Assembly (NCBI RefSeq): GCF_003143755.1
Contig: NZ_QFRI01000002.1
Coordinates: 650,670-714,669, forward strand
Origin: Algibacter marinivivus
GTDB lineage: Bacteria > Bacteroidota > Bacteroidia > Flavobacteriales > Flavobacteriaceae
Reading direction: 5' to 3'
DNA: 64,000 nt
Below are positions 19,001 to 26,366 of the stretch, one piece after another. Positions within the stretch are counted from its first letter, which is position 1. Each line of letters begins with the position of its first letter. The position numbers and the translations under genes are program-made. The notes beneath the pieces are model-generated. The model ran no database searches, had not been told where the DNA came from, and saw only the letters and a list, made by a program, of their open reading frames with translations.

Positions 19001-19415
19001 AGTACATGAGCAAAAAGATCCGCTTTTAATTTACAAATTTGAAGCTTTTGAATTGTTTAAAGCAATGATTGATCAAGTGAATAAAGATGTGATTTCATTC
19101 TTATTTAAAGGAGAATTACCTCAAGAAACACAAAATACTATTCAGGAAGCTAGAGCCAGAAAGAAAGAAAAACTTAACGTACAGAAAGACGAGATTCCTA
19201 ATTTAGATGAACGTTCTGCACAAAATAGAGCTGCAGGAAATACACAACGTAATCAAGACGTTGTAGAAACCATTGTGCGTGATAAACCAAAAATTGGACG
19301 CAATGATCGTGTTACTATAAAACACGTAATGAATGGTGAAAATAAAACTTTAAAATACAAACAAGCTGAACCTTTAATAGCTAAAGGTGAATGGGTTTTG
19401 ATAGAGGAATCATAA
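16059..19415 (+). CDS. secA: Preprotein translocase ATPase SecA
   Basis: SecA pushes unfolded preproteins through SecYEG using ATP. This copy is 1,118 residues, longer than the about 900 of E. coli, as usual in Bacteroidota, mainly through insertions in the N-terminal half (for example residues about 330-470). Motifs include MQTGEGKTLVATLP (Walker A), DEVDSVLVDDARTPLIISG (Walker B region), TNMAGRGTDI and the arginine-rich QLRGRAGRQGDPG. The usual C-terminal zinc finger (CxCxnCH) is absent; the protein ends with a basic-hydrophobic tail containing VTIKHVMNGENKTLKYKQAE. It appears to be transcribed alone and is closed by a terminator at 19547. Confidence 0.98.
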   Translation: MSFLNSVLKIFVGDKSKQDVKAISPYVDKIKAFEAALEALSHDELRAKTTEFKAKIAEANADIDKKIADLTQEADTTEDIDKREDIYEEIDRLKDEAYKITEGVLDAILPEAFAVVKETAKRFVHNTSITVTANEFDRSVSGEKDYVVLDGDKAVWANSWDAAGKPITWDMIHYDVQLIGGVAMHQGKIAEMQTGEGKTLVATLPVYLNALAGKGVHLVTVNDYLAKRDSAWMAPIFQFHGMSVDCIDYHQPNSEARRKAYNADITYGTNNEFGFDYLRDNMAHSIDDLVQRPHHYGIIDEVDSVLVDDARTPLIISGPIPKGDRHEFTELKPKVEDIVSVQRKYLTGVLAEAKKLIASGDTKEGGLKLLRVYRGIPKNKALIKFLSEEGVKQLLQKTENFYMQDNNREMPTVDAELYYVIEEKNNQVELTDKGVEYISGKDNPDFFILPEIGIEVAKIEGQGLPAEEEATLKEELFKEFGVKSERIHTLSQLLKAYALFEKDTQYVVMENKVMIVDEQTGRIMDGRRYSDGLHQAIEAKENVKIEDATQTFATVTLQNYFRMYRKLSGMTGTALTEAGEFWEIYKLDVLETPTNRPIARDDREDLVYKTKREKYNAVIDEVTKLSQAGRPVLIGTTSVEISELLGKMLSIRKIPHNVLNAKQHKREADIVAEAGNAGQVTIATNMAGRGTDIKLSEEVKAAGGLAIVGTERHDSRRVDRQLRGRAGRQGDPGSSQFYVSLEDNLMRLFGSERIAKMMDKMGLKEGEVIQHSMISKSIERAQKKVEENQFGVRKRLLEYDDVMNAQREVVYKRRYNALNGERLRVDLANMIFDTSEGIAETNKGANDYKNFEFELIRYFSMSSPITEEEFGKLSAQEITSKIYKAAFEHYRDKMARNADIAFPVIKNVYETQRDKFKRIVVPFTDGVKSLNVVTDLEKAYETNGKQLITDFEKNITLAIIDDAWKTHLRKMDELKQSVQLAVHEQKDPLLIYKFEAFELFKAMIDQVNKDVISFLFKGELPQETQNTIQEARARKKEKLNVQKDEIPNLDERSAQNRAAGNTQRNQDVVETIVRDKPKIGRNDRVTIKHVMNGENKTLKYKQAEPLIAKGEWVLIEES

Positions 19416-19419
19416 AAAC

Positions 19420-19467
19420 CGTCGTTACGAGGAGTTTCGATTATTATCGAATAGCGTGGTAATCTCA
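19420..19467. repeat. Dispersed palindromic repeat after secA
   Basis: The block starts cgtcgttacgaggag and ends cgtggtaatctcat, with an internal palindrome around tcgattattatcga. It resembles the cgtcattgcgag...gcaatctc repeat family found between genes in many bacteria. Confidence 0.6.
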
Positions 19468-19546
19468 TAAATTGAAAGCTAGAACTTTTAACAAACAGAT
19501 TGCTACATCACCCACAAAAGTGTGATTCACAATTGCATGTAATATT

Positions 19547-19586
19547 AAAATCTCGGTAGTATCTGTAGTATCTATCGAGATTTTTT
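19547..19586 (+). terminator. Terminator downstream of secA
   Basis: Arms aaaatctcggtag and ctatcgagattttt form a stem with one bulge, ending in a T run. The A run on the other side would let it also serve minus-strand transcripts. Confidence 0.75.
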
Positions 19587-19587
19587 G

Positions 19588-19692
19588 TTATAAGCTATCC
19601 AACGGACTTTTTATTTTAGACATGTGCCCATGAGATACTTTGGTATAAATCTGAGTGGTTTTAATTGAGTGATGCCCTAACAATTCCTGGAA
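19588..19692 (-). pseudogene. C-terminal remnant of a tyrosine recombinase/integrase
   Basis: The last 33 codons read QELLGHHSIKTTQIYTKVSH followed by GHMSKIKSPLDSL. LLGHHSIKTTQIYT is the conserved end of tyrosine recombinases, and the Tyr of QIYT would be the catalytic residue. The ending SPLD is shared with Xer-like and IntI-like enzymes. Upstream, the frame is open to 19953 but shows none of the expected Arg or HxxR motifs, so the rest of the gene was lost or replaced. The fragment cannot be an active enzyme. It lies 270 bases from the cassette-like element at 19963. Confidence 0.8.
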
Positions 19693-19962
19693 TGCTTTGT
19701 GATGTTGCTTGTTTGAAATTTCATTACCTCGTTTTTCCGAAATTGACAATTGAACAGTCAATAGTACTAGGGCTTGGATATTATGGGCATACGTAATCGT
19801 ATTGCTTGTTGGGTAATTAAAAGTAGAAATAAAAACGGCACAGAACAATAAATATAAATAATGCGGGCTGATTTTCTTAATTTGAACATTAAAGCATTTA
19901 ATAAAAAAGTAGCAGTTTGATAATGAAGTGCCTTGAAAACCCGTACTATGCATATTCGGAAC

Positions 19963-20195
19963 GTTGGTATGTAATTGCCAGCGGCACGTAGAATCGCGTT
20001 TTGCAAACGCTGCCTTTCTACTAATTACATATCAACGTCCACTGTTTGTCGCACCTCGCCAATTTTGTGTATATTTAGTCGAGTCTACGAGAACTCCTCA
20101 CGAAACTACACACAACATAGTGTATAGCGAATGAGGCGCAACAATGGCTTCCCGTGAGGCGCGCCTCACTACGCCATACACAGTGGACGTTGTAA
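19963..20195 (+). repeat. attC-like palindromic element with a tiny payload
   Basis: The left end gttggtatgtaatt (19963-19976) is complementary to aattacatatcaac (20023-20036), 13 of 14 bases with the mismatch a G-T pair. Directly after begins a long palindrome whose outer arms caacgtccactgt (20033-20045) and acagtggacgttg (20180-20192) are perfect. It ends in a second G^TT at 20189. This is the arrangement of an integron cassette with attC, but with only about 46 bases between the ends and no gene. The GTTRRRY consensus is not met exactly. Confidence 0.6.
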
Positions 20196-20348
20196 TACAA
20201 CTTTATGTTAAAAATCATCGATTTAAATTTAAATTTCTCAAAAGTAAAGCTAAGTCATATATCTCATGATTTAAGAATTGTGAAAAAATCTATTGACATG
20301 TTTTATATTCAAAATCCAAATATTTTATAAATACAGATAGTTAAATAC

Positions 20349-22577
20349 ATGGAAATTACACCAAAAAAAGGCTTCAAAGGTTTAATTGAAAATTGGCAAA
20401 GTGATTTAATTGCAGCGGTGAGTGTATCACTTATTGCTCTACCTCTTTCCTTGGGTATTGCTTTGGCAGCAGGTGCACCTGCAATGTCTGGAATCATCTC
20501 AGCAATTGTTGGCGGTGTTGTAACAACCCTTTATCGAGGCGGTCATATATCAGTCAACGGACCTGCAAAAGGAGTTATTGCAGTTATACTTTTAGGTATT
20601 GTATTGATGGATGATGGTTCTGGGCAAGCATTTAATTATGTATTGGCAGCAGTAGTTGTTTCTGGTGCAATTCAAGTAGTATTGGGATTATTGAAACTGG
20701 GGCGATTAGCCGATATATTCCATTCTTCCGTAATTCACGGTATTTTGGCAGCCATCGGAATTATCATCTTCGCTAAACAAATTCATGTTGCCTTAGGCAC
20801 GCATTCAGATAGTCCAAGTATCATACAAAATCTTGTTGATGCGTTTCTATTCCTACCGCAAGCGAATCCTTTTGTAGTGATTATTGCTTTGGTTGGCTTA
20901 CTTTTATTATTATTTCATTCCAAAATCAGTAATCGGTTTTTCCATATTTTACCTACGCCAATGTGGGTCGTCGCCCTTTCCATTCCTTTTGTTTATTTTT
21001 TCAATTTCTTTGACCAACATACGCTTTCATTCTTTGGAAAGGCATACGAAGTAGGACCTAATCTACTGTTGGATATCCCAGATAATATTATGGATTCAAT
21101 AATGCATCCAAATTTTAGTAAAATTAATACAATAGAATTCTGGACAACTGTAGTATCTATTTTAATCATAACAAGTATTGAATCATTAGCCATTGCTAAA
21201 GCTGTTGACAAAATTGACCCTTATAAACGAAAGACGGATTTGAATAAAGATTTAACAGGCATTGGATTAAGCACTATAGCAGCCGGTATGATAGGAGGCT
21301 TGCCAATTATTGCTGTAATTATTCGAAGTACAGTCAATATTCATAATGGTGCAAAGACAAAGTGGTCTAATATGTATCAAGGACTTTTATTGTTGATTTT
21401 TATTATGTTATTGAGTCCTATAATGAGGCAAGTACCGCTTTGTGCTTTTGCTATTTTACTTGTTTATACAGGATTTAAATTAGCTTCACCTGCCGTCTTT
21501 AAACAAATTTATAATCAAGGAATCGAGCAATTAATATTTTTTGTTGGCACAATGGTTTTAACACTTTACACCAATTTATTAATTGGTTTACTCGGAGGGT
21601 TATTATTGGCACTGGTCATTCACATGTTATTAGCAAGGGTATCTATTCCTCGATTTTTTAAAATGGTTTATAAGTCGCGTACAAAATTGATGAAACAACC
21701 AGATGGCAGTTTCGATTTAAAGATTAGAGGTATTGCGAATTTTTTAGGCATTATTAAAGTCGATAAACTAGTGGCTCAAATTCCTTCTGGAGCAGATGTC
21801 AATATTGATTTATCTGAAACAAGATTGGTAGGCATTACCTATATGGACTACCTAGTGGACTACCTAAACATCCAAAGGGCTACAGGCGGTAAGGTATTTA
21901 TATCAGGATTGGATTCTCATGTTTCATCCTCTACCTATAATAGAGCTTTAAAAATTAATTTCTCTGGTTCTGGCGCTAAACTATCGCAAAGGCAAAAACG
22001 ATTACGAAATTTAGCAACTGAGAAAAATTATCAATACGCAAGTCAAGCTGATTGGAATACAGATTATTTAAAGAAGTTCCACTTTTTTGAAATTAGACCT
22101 ATTGAACGCAAATACAATTGTCTCAAAGGAACATTTAAAGATTTGAATGTGTCTTGGGAAATTGCAGATGTAACATTCAATGAAGGACAGGCTTTTACAG
22201 CTGAGACGTTTAATACTACTCTAATAGTATTAAAATTGAATAAAAAAATTCCCGTTTTTACTATGGAAAAAGAAGCTGTATTAGAAAAAATATTTGACAG
22301 GGTGATGGCATTTACGGGCTATAAGGACATTGATTTTGAGATGTATCCTGATTTTTCTAAAAAATTCTTGCTTATGGGGAATAATGAATCTGAGATTAGG
22401 TCATTTTTTACAGATGAAATCATTCGCTTTTTCGAAAGTCATCAGATTTATCATATCGAAAGTAATGGTGAAGCGCTTATCATTTTTGATAAAATCAAAT
22501 TGGCGAGGACAGATGAAACCATTGCATTTATAGATTATAGTAAAGAATTAGCCAAACTCATAGAAATAATAGATTAG
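20349..22577 (+). CDS. SulP-family anion transporter with STAS-like and extra C-terminal domain
   Basis: This 742-residue protein has a SulP core of about 12 membrane segments; ISVNGPAKGVIAVILLGIVL near residues 68-90 and the ADIFHSSVIHGILAAIG segment are typical. SulP proteins move sulfate, bicarbonate or other anions, usually with Na+ or H+. Residues about 470-530 (VNIDLSETRLVGITYMDYLV) look like a STAS domain. After that comes an unusual cytoplasmic extension of about 180 residues with FSKKFLLMGNNESEIRSFF and YHIESNGEALIIFD. This resembles a domain I have seen in stand-alone Bacteroidota proteins of unknown function. The substrate cannot be told. It follows the cassette-like element and may be acquired. 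Confidence 0.85.
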   Translation: MEITPKKGFKGLIENWQSDLIAAVSVSLIALPLSLGIALAAGAPAMSGIISAIVGGVVTTLYRGGHISVNGPAKGVIAVILLGIVLMDDGSGQAFNYVLAAVVVSGAIQVVLGLLKLGRLADIFHSSVIHGILAAIGIIIFAKQIHVALGTHSDSPSIIQNLVDAFLFLPQANPFVVIIALVGLLLLLFHSKISNRFFHILPTPMWVVALSIPFVYFFNFFDQHTLSFFGKAYEVGPNLLLDIPDNIMDSIMHPNFSKINTIEFWTTVVSILIITSIESLAIAKAVDKIDPYKRKTDLNKDLTGIGLSTIAAGMIGGLPIIAVIIRSTVNIHNGAKTKWSNMYQGLLLLIFIMLLSPIMRQVPLCAFAILLVYTGFKLASPAVFKQIYNQGIEQLIFFVGTMVLTLYTNLLIGLLGGLLLALVIHMLLARVSIPRFFKMVYKSRTKLMKQPDGSFDLKIRGIANFLGIIKVDKLVAQIPSGADVNIDLSETRLVGITYMDYLVDYLNIQRATGGKVFISGLDSHVSSSTYNRALKINFSGSGAKLSQRQKRLRNLATEKNYQYASQADWNTDYLKKFHFFEIRPIERKYNCLKGTFKDLNVSWEIADVTFNEGQAFTAETFNTTLIVLKLNKKIPVFTMEKEAVLEKIFDRVMAFTGYKDIDFEMYPDFSKKFLLMGNNESEIRSFFTDEIIRFFESHQIYHIESNGEALIIFDKIKLARTDETIAFIDYSKELAKLIEIID

Positions 22578-22736
22578 GATACTGAAATATAATAAAATTA
22601 AAAACAGGAAGAACACCATTCGGAAGTTATTGAAAAAGAATTTAGTGTAAGCTCAATAAAAATATGGCTCTGGATAATCGCCATTAACAGAAACATCGCC
22701 TAAAGTGGGCTATTTTATAGTATTAGTAAGAATGAA

Positions 22737-23147
22737 TTACACTTCTAAAATAATACTCGTTTTTGAAGCACCATATTCAGCAATTTTTTCAAGAAAGGAA
22801 ATAAGATGCTTATTGTTTTTAAAATAACCCAAAACACATAAGCAATCATCTCCAGTAATTCTATCACAACTTTGCACCTCTTCCATGGCTAATATTTGTT
22901 TTTGAGCATCAGATGCTACTTTTGGTCCTCGATGAATGACTAATGTTATATACGCTTTGGTCTCAATACCTAACTTTTCATGATTTACTTTTAAAGCATA
23001 GCCTTCTATTATACCTTCTTCTTCCATTTGCCTTACACGCTTGCCTATGGCAGGAGCAGACAACCCAACTTCTTTTCCAATATTAGCGAAGCTTTCTCTG
23101 GCATTAATTTTTAGCATTTCAAGTATCTTTTTATCAAATACATCCAT
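22737..23147 (-). CDS. Lrp/AsnC family transcriptional regulator
   Basis: This 136-residue protein has an N-terminal winged helix (DKKILEMLKINARESFANIG then APAIGKRVRQMEEEGII) and a C-terminal RAM/AsnC ligand-binding domain. These are the parts and length expected for Lrp/AsnC. Family members sense amino acids and regulate amino-acid metabolism or transport. It is divergent from the small membrane protein gene at 23313, which it may control, a common layout in this family. The effector is not known. Confidence 0.9.
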   Translation of the reverse strand: MDVFDKKILEMLKINARESFANIGKEVGLSAPAIGKRVRQMEEEGIIEGYALKVNHEKLGIETKAYITLVIHRGPKVASDAQKQILAMEEVQSCDRITGDDCLCVLGYFKNNKHLISFLEKIAEYGASKTSIILEV

Positions 23148-23312
23148 TTTAAATCAAAATTATATTAATACTTTTTCGATATAATCGAACGTAAATATAC
23201 TATAATAAATTTGATTATAAAGTAAAAATGAAATATTGCATTCTATATTTGTTACATTGATTTTAATTAAAACAACTACTAACATAAATTATTCTAATAG
23301 AAAAAATAAAGT

Positions 23313-23549
23313 ATGAATCCATTTTTAATTGATTGTATTGGTTACGGTGGTTTAGTAATAAACTTATATTCAATGTCTACTAAAGGTGAATATAAACTAA
23401 GGCTAATATCACTAATTGCTAATGTAATTTACATTTTATACGGCGCATTAATTATTGCAACTCCAATAATTGTGGGATGTACTATTGCTGTATTTCTGCA
23501 TGGATACCATCTAAGACGATTAAACATTAAAAAGAACATTAATGATTAA
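23313..23549 (+). CDS. Small membrane protein, YgjV-like
   Basis: This 78-residue protein has about three hydrophobic segments: DCIGYGGLVINLYSM, LISLIANVIYILYGALIIA and PIIVGCTIAVFLHGYHL. The pattern IGY...LYSM...KLRLISLIANVIYILYG resembles the YgjV/SemiSWEET-like short membrane proteins that are often mislabelled uroporphyrinogen decarboxylase. The function is unknown; a small solute carrier role is possible but unproven. Its end overlaps the start of the GNAT gene by 8 bases, so the two are co-translated. Confidence 0.65.
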   Translation: MNPFLIDCIGYGGLVINLYSMSTKGEYKLRLISLIANVIYILYGALIIATPIIVGCTIAVFLHGYHLRRLNIKKNIND

Positions 23550-24057
23550 AATACAAATAGCCAAAGAAACAGATACAACAATTCTAGCACTTTTAGCTAG
23601 AGTAACATGGGCTGAATCTCATGGGCATTATATAGATGATAAAAACAATCTATTGAAGTATCTGAACAATAATTTTTCAGTTTCAAAAACAAAACAAGAT
23701 ATAAACAATCCTAAAAATCTTTTCTATATTATATATGTTGATGATTTGCCTGTTGGTTATGCAAAATTAGTATTAAACGCCATAAACGAAAGTGTTGCCT
23801 CTCAAAACAATTGTCGTCTTGAAAGGATCTTCATCCAAAAGGAATTTATACCCTTAAAAATTGGGCAACAACTTTTAAACTTTGTTGAAGAAAAAGCTAA
23901 AGAATTACAGTTAGATACGATGTGGCTTTCCGTTTATATAAAAAATAACAGAGCTATTAGATTCTATGAAAGAAATGAATTTAAAAACGTAGGTGATTTA
24001 AATTTTCCTGTCAATGGAAAACTATATGAAAATATAGTTTTTTCAAAAAAAATATAA
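23542..24057 (+). CDS. GNAT family N-acetyltransferase
   Basis: This 171-residue protein follows the GNAT fold: an N-terminal strand-helix region (ETDTTILALLARVTWAESHG), a central strand LPVGYAKLVLN, then LERIFIQKEFIPLKIGQQLL, which holds the acetyl-CoA-binding loop in a diverged form, and the C-terminal NNRAIRFYERNEFKNVGD motif typical of GNATs. It overlaps the preceding membrane protein gene. The acceptor (amine, peptide or antibiotic) cannot be predicted. Confidence 0.85.
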   Translation: MIKIQIAKETDTTILALLARVTWAESHGHYIDDKNNLLKYLNNNFSVSKTKQDINNPKNLFYIIYVDDLPVGYAKLVLNAINESVASQNNCRLERIFIQKEFIPLKIGQQLLNFVEEKAKELQLDTMWLSVYIKNNRAIRFYERNEFKNVGDLNFPVNGKLYENIVFSKKI

Positions 24058-24225
24058 AGAGGTGTAACTATACAAAATCTTGTCATCGAAGTGAAAATTA
24101 TTAGTAAAACTTAGGTAGTTAATAGTTTGTTCTTTATGTCCTCATAAAAAAATGCGGATTTTCCTCTGGTGTGTTTTCTTTTGCTAACTTAGCACTAACT
24201 GTAAACGAATACACTAACAATAGTT

Positions 24226-25125
24226 ATGAAAAAAAGCATTGCTCTAATTGTTATTTCACTCATAGTTTGTCAGGTCATTTTTTCACAAAACGAAGCACTT
24301 TTCAGTAGGCTTCGAGCAATACATAACAGTGGAACAACATTTTATAATGTTGATGGAATAGATTTTACTAAAGAAACAATTTCTTCTGATTTCAACACTA
24401 AAAATCTCAAAAAAGCTTACCGAAAAAACAAAATCAAAAAAGAGGATGTAAAAGAAATTGACAAGGAATTAAATTTTGAAAACTACAGAGTTGTCAAACG
24501 AGAACAGTTTGATAATGGGTTGATTTCAGTTAGCATAAATTATTTCGTTAAGAATAAAAACAATCGGATTTCTGTTTTTTGGTTTAGTTATTATGATAAA
24601 AATAATCCTGAGTTTGAAAGAAAAATGATTGAATTGATTTTAAATGACAAAATACCTAAAAGTTGTTTTAGCTCTTTAAAAACAGAAAAAATCAATTTTG
24701 CGGGTAGAGAAATTGAATTAGGAGGAAATTGCAATTGGATGAATATTAATAACATCCAGTGTCCATATTACGGACAAATGAATTGGTCTGTACATAAAAC
24801 TAAACAAAGTGCTGAATTATCAATAGAAAATCAATTAAAAGCAACTAAAATAAAAAATGGCGGAAAAGTGCTTTCTGAGGAAGAAGTTGAGATTGTATTT
24901 GAAGACGTAAAAACAAAAGCAAAAAAAGTCTTGTATGATTTTACAGGAGTTACCTCTCTTTTGGCATCTATGTCTGGTGGAAAAAATTTGACTATTTATT
25001 ATGTCTCAGAAAAAATACGAGACAATTATGTAAGCTGTGTATTGAGTTTTTGGAATAATGATAACATTAACCCAAGCGGATTACCACCGTTATTGGAAGA
25101 AGTTATGAGTATTGATAATGACTAA
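24226..25125 (+). CDS. Secreted hypothetical protein
   Basis: I do not recognise this 299-residue protein. A signal peptide (MKKSIALIVISLIVCQVIFS) indicates export to the periplasm or beyond; there is no lipobox and no type IX C-terminal domain. The mature part is mixed alpha/beta and rich in Lys and Asn, with a few cysteines around residues 145-182 (KSCFSSL, GGNCNWMNI, IQCPYYG). It stands alone between the GNAT and VOC genes. The intergenic stretch before it shares a short motif with the stretch before the VOC gene. Confidence 0.6.
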   Translation: MKKSIALIVISLIVCQVIFSQNEALFSRLRAIHNSGTTFYNVDGIDFTKETISSDFNTKNLKKAYRKNKIKKEDVKEIDKELNFENYRVVKREQFDNGLISVSINYFVKNKNNRISVFWFSYYDKNNPEFERKMIELILNDKIPKSCFSSLKTEKINFAGREIELGGNCNWMNINNIQCPYYGQMNWSVHKTKQSAELSIENQLKATKIKNGGKVLSEEEVEIVFEDVKTKAKKVLYDFTGVTSLLASMSGGKNLTIYYVSEKIRDNYVSCVLSFWNNDNINPSGLPPLLEEVMSIDND

Positions 25126-25259
25126 CTATGAATAATTACTTACTAGAACTCTGCATACTCGAAAAATTCCATATATTTTTCTTGTTTATTTTCTTTTCAC
25201 TAACTTAAATAACTATAAATAAACACGTTATACACCATTTTAAAAGACCAAAAACACAA

Positions 25260-25721
25260 ATGATAAGAGGACTTTACGAAACACACTTATTTGTTGAAAA
25301 TCTTGAGCGCTCAATCGATTTTTATAAAAATACTCTCAAACTAAAACAATGCCGTTTCAATAATGAACGTAGAACATCTTTTTTCTGGATTGGAGAGGAT
25401 AAAAAATTTATGTTAGGATTATGGGAAAAACCTAAAGAAGAAATTGATATTAGACATTTTGCATTTGAGTGCGAGCCAGATTGGATTCAAAACGAATCAG
25501 TGAATTTTTTAAAATCCCATAATATTAAATACTGGAATTTTTTGAATGATGGAAATGAAGGACCTATGGTTTTTGTTTGGGTGCCAGCTATATCAATATA
25601 TTTTAATGATCCTGATGGACATGAACTTGAATTTATTGGAATTTTAAATGGCAAATCTAAATCTGATAACGAAAAAAGAGTAGTTACTTACAAAGAATGG
25701 TTAACAATAAAAGATGAATAA
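25260..25721 (+). CDS. VOC-superfamily (glyoxalase/bleomycin-resistance-like) protein
   Basis: This 153-residue protein matches the vicinal oxygen chelate fold of two beta-alpha-beta-beta-beta units. It begins RGLYETHLFVENLERSIDFY, with a His at the usual metal position; the second module has IRHFAFE and ends with YFNDPDGHELEFIG, the metal-ligand Glu motif. Members include glyoxalases, dioxygenases and fosfomycin or bleomycin resistance proteins. The reaction here is not predictable. It is preceded by 134 bases without a gene. Confidence 0.85.
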   Translation: MIRGLYETHLFVENLERSIDFYKNTLKLKQCRFNNERRTSFFWIGEDKKFMLGLWEKPKEEIDIRHFAFECEPDWIQNESVNFLKSHNIKYWNFLNDGNEGPMVFVWVPAISIYFNDPDGHELEFIGILNGKSKSDNEKRVVTYKEWLTIKDE

Positions 25722-25787
25722 TATTATACATGAATTTTTACTCTAAAAACTATATGTAAAAACTAAGTAAAAAATTAAATAAATAAA

Positions 25788-26324
25788 ATGAGATGGATTA
25801 GACTTTTAATGGCAATGTTAAGTGCAAAGTTTAAGAAAAAGCTAATTGGCACTGAAACGGTTTCTAAATCATTTAGAGTTTGGATTACAGATATAGATGT
25901 TTCAGTTATGAATCATGCGGCTATAATGACCGTTTTAGAAACTGGTCGTATAGATTTAATGGTAAGGTCAAACTTTTTTAAAGTAGCCTCTAAAAACAAA
26001 TGGTTTTTTCCGAGTCAAGCTATCAGTATTCAGTTTTACAGGCCACTCAAAATATTTCAAAAAGCACAAATATTAACTCGGATTTCATATGTAGATGAAA
26101 AGTGGATTTACGTAGAGCAAAAAATTGAAAGAAAAGGTAAAATTATAGCTGCTTGTATAGTCAAAAATACAATCAAAAAAGGGAGAGAAACAATTCCAAC
26201 CTCTGAAATAATGAAAGCCCTTAAAATTGAAAAAGTGCCCACGTTTAAATATGATTTAATTAAAACATGCGAACTAGAAAATATTCAAATGAATGAAAAA
26301 TTAGTTGATAAATGGGATAGTTAA
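25788..26324 (+). CDS. Hotdog-fold thioesterase, THEM6-like
   Basis: This 178-residue protein matches the acyl-CoA thioesterase/THEM6-like hotdog family. The characteristic helix segment is DVSVMNHAAIMTVLETGRID, in the place of the D-x-x-x-H-x-N motif of 4-hydroxybenzoyl-CoA thioesterases, followed by FKVASKNKWFFPSQAISIQF YRPL. The catalytic Asp and its surroundings are partly conserved. It likely hydrolyses an acyl thioester, but the substrate is unknown. It is convergent with rimO, and the gap holds a 16-base perfect palindrome. Confidence 0.7.
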   Translation: MRWIRLLMAMLSAKFKKKLIGTETVSKSFRVWITDIDVSVMNHAAIMTVLETGRIDLMVRSNFFKVASKNKWFFPSQAISIQFYRPLKIFQKAQILTRISYVDEKWIYVEQKIERKGKIIAACIVKNTIKKGRETIPTSEIMKALKIEKVPTFKYDLIKTCELENIQMNEKLVDKWDS

Positions 26325-26350
26325 AACCTATACGTTTCTTGAGGCATTAG

Positions 26351-26366
26351 GTGTTATATATAACAC
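26351..26366. repeat. Perfect 16-base palindrome between convergent genes
   Basis: The sequence gtgttatatataacac is fully self-complementary and touches the rimO stop. It may help end transcription of both genes, though there is no T run. Confidence 0.4.

Larger units (their letters stand above)
19416..20348. other. Gene-free region with integrase remnant and palindromic cassette-like element
   Basis: This 933-base gap holds, in order, a dispersed repeat, the secA terminator, the C-terminus of a decayed tyrosine recombinase (minus strand), a short cassette-like element at 19963-20195 with a long palindrome, and about 150 AT-rich bases before the SulP gene. It looks like a site of past insertion and deletion. 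Confidence 0.7.

Noticed and set aside
19693..19953. The upstream part of the open frame that ends in the integrase remnant
   Set aside because: It lacks the Arg, HxxR and other core motifs of tyrosine recombinases and reads as low-complexity hydrophobic sequence, so it is not part of a functional gene.
19963..20195. Insertion-sequence ends
   Set aside because: The inverted repeats do not enclose a transposase and no target-site duplication is seen; the nested complementarity fits an attC-like site better.
22608..22704. A short open segment reading EEHHSEVIEKEFSVSS after the SulP gene
   Set aside because: It looks like coding sequence by eye, perhaps the end of a lost gene, but it has no start and is too short to assign.
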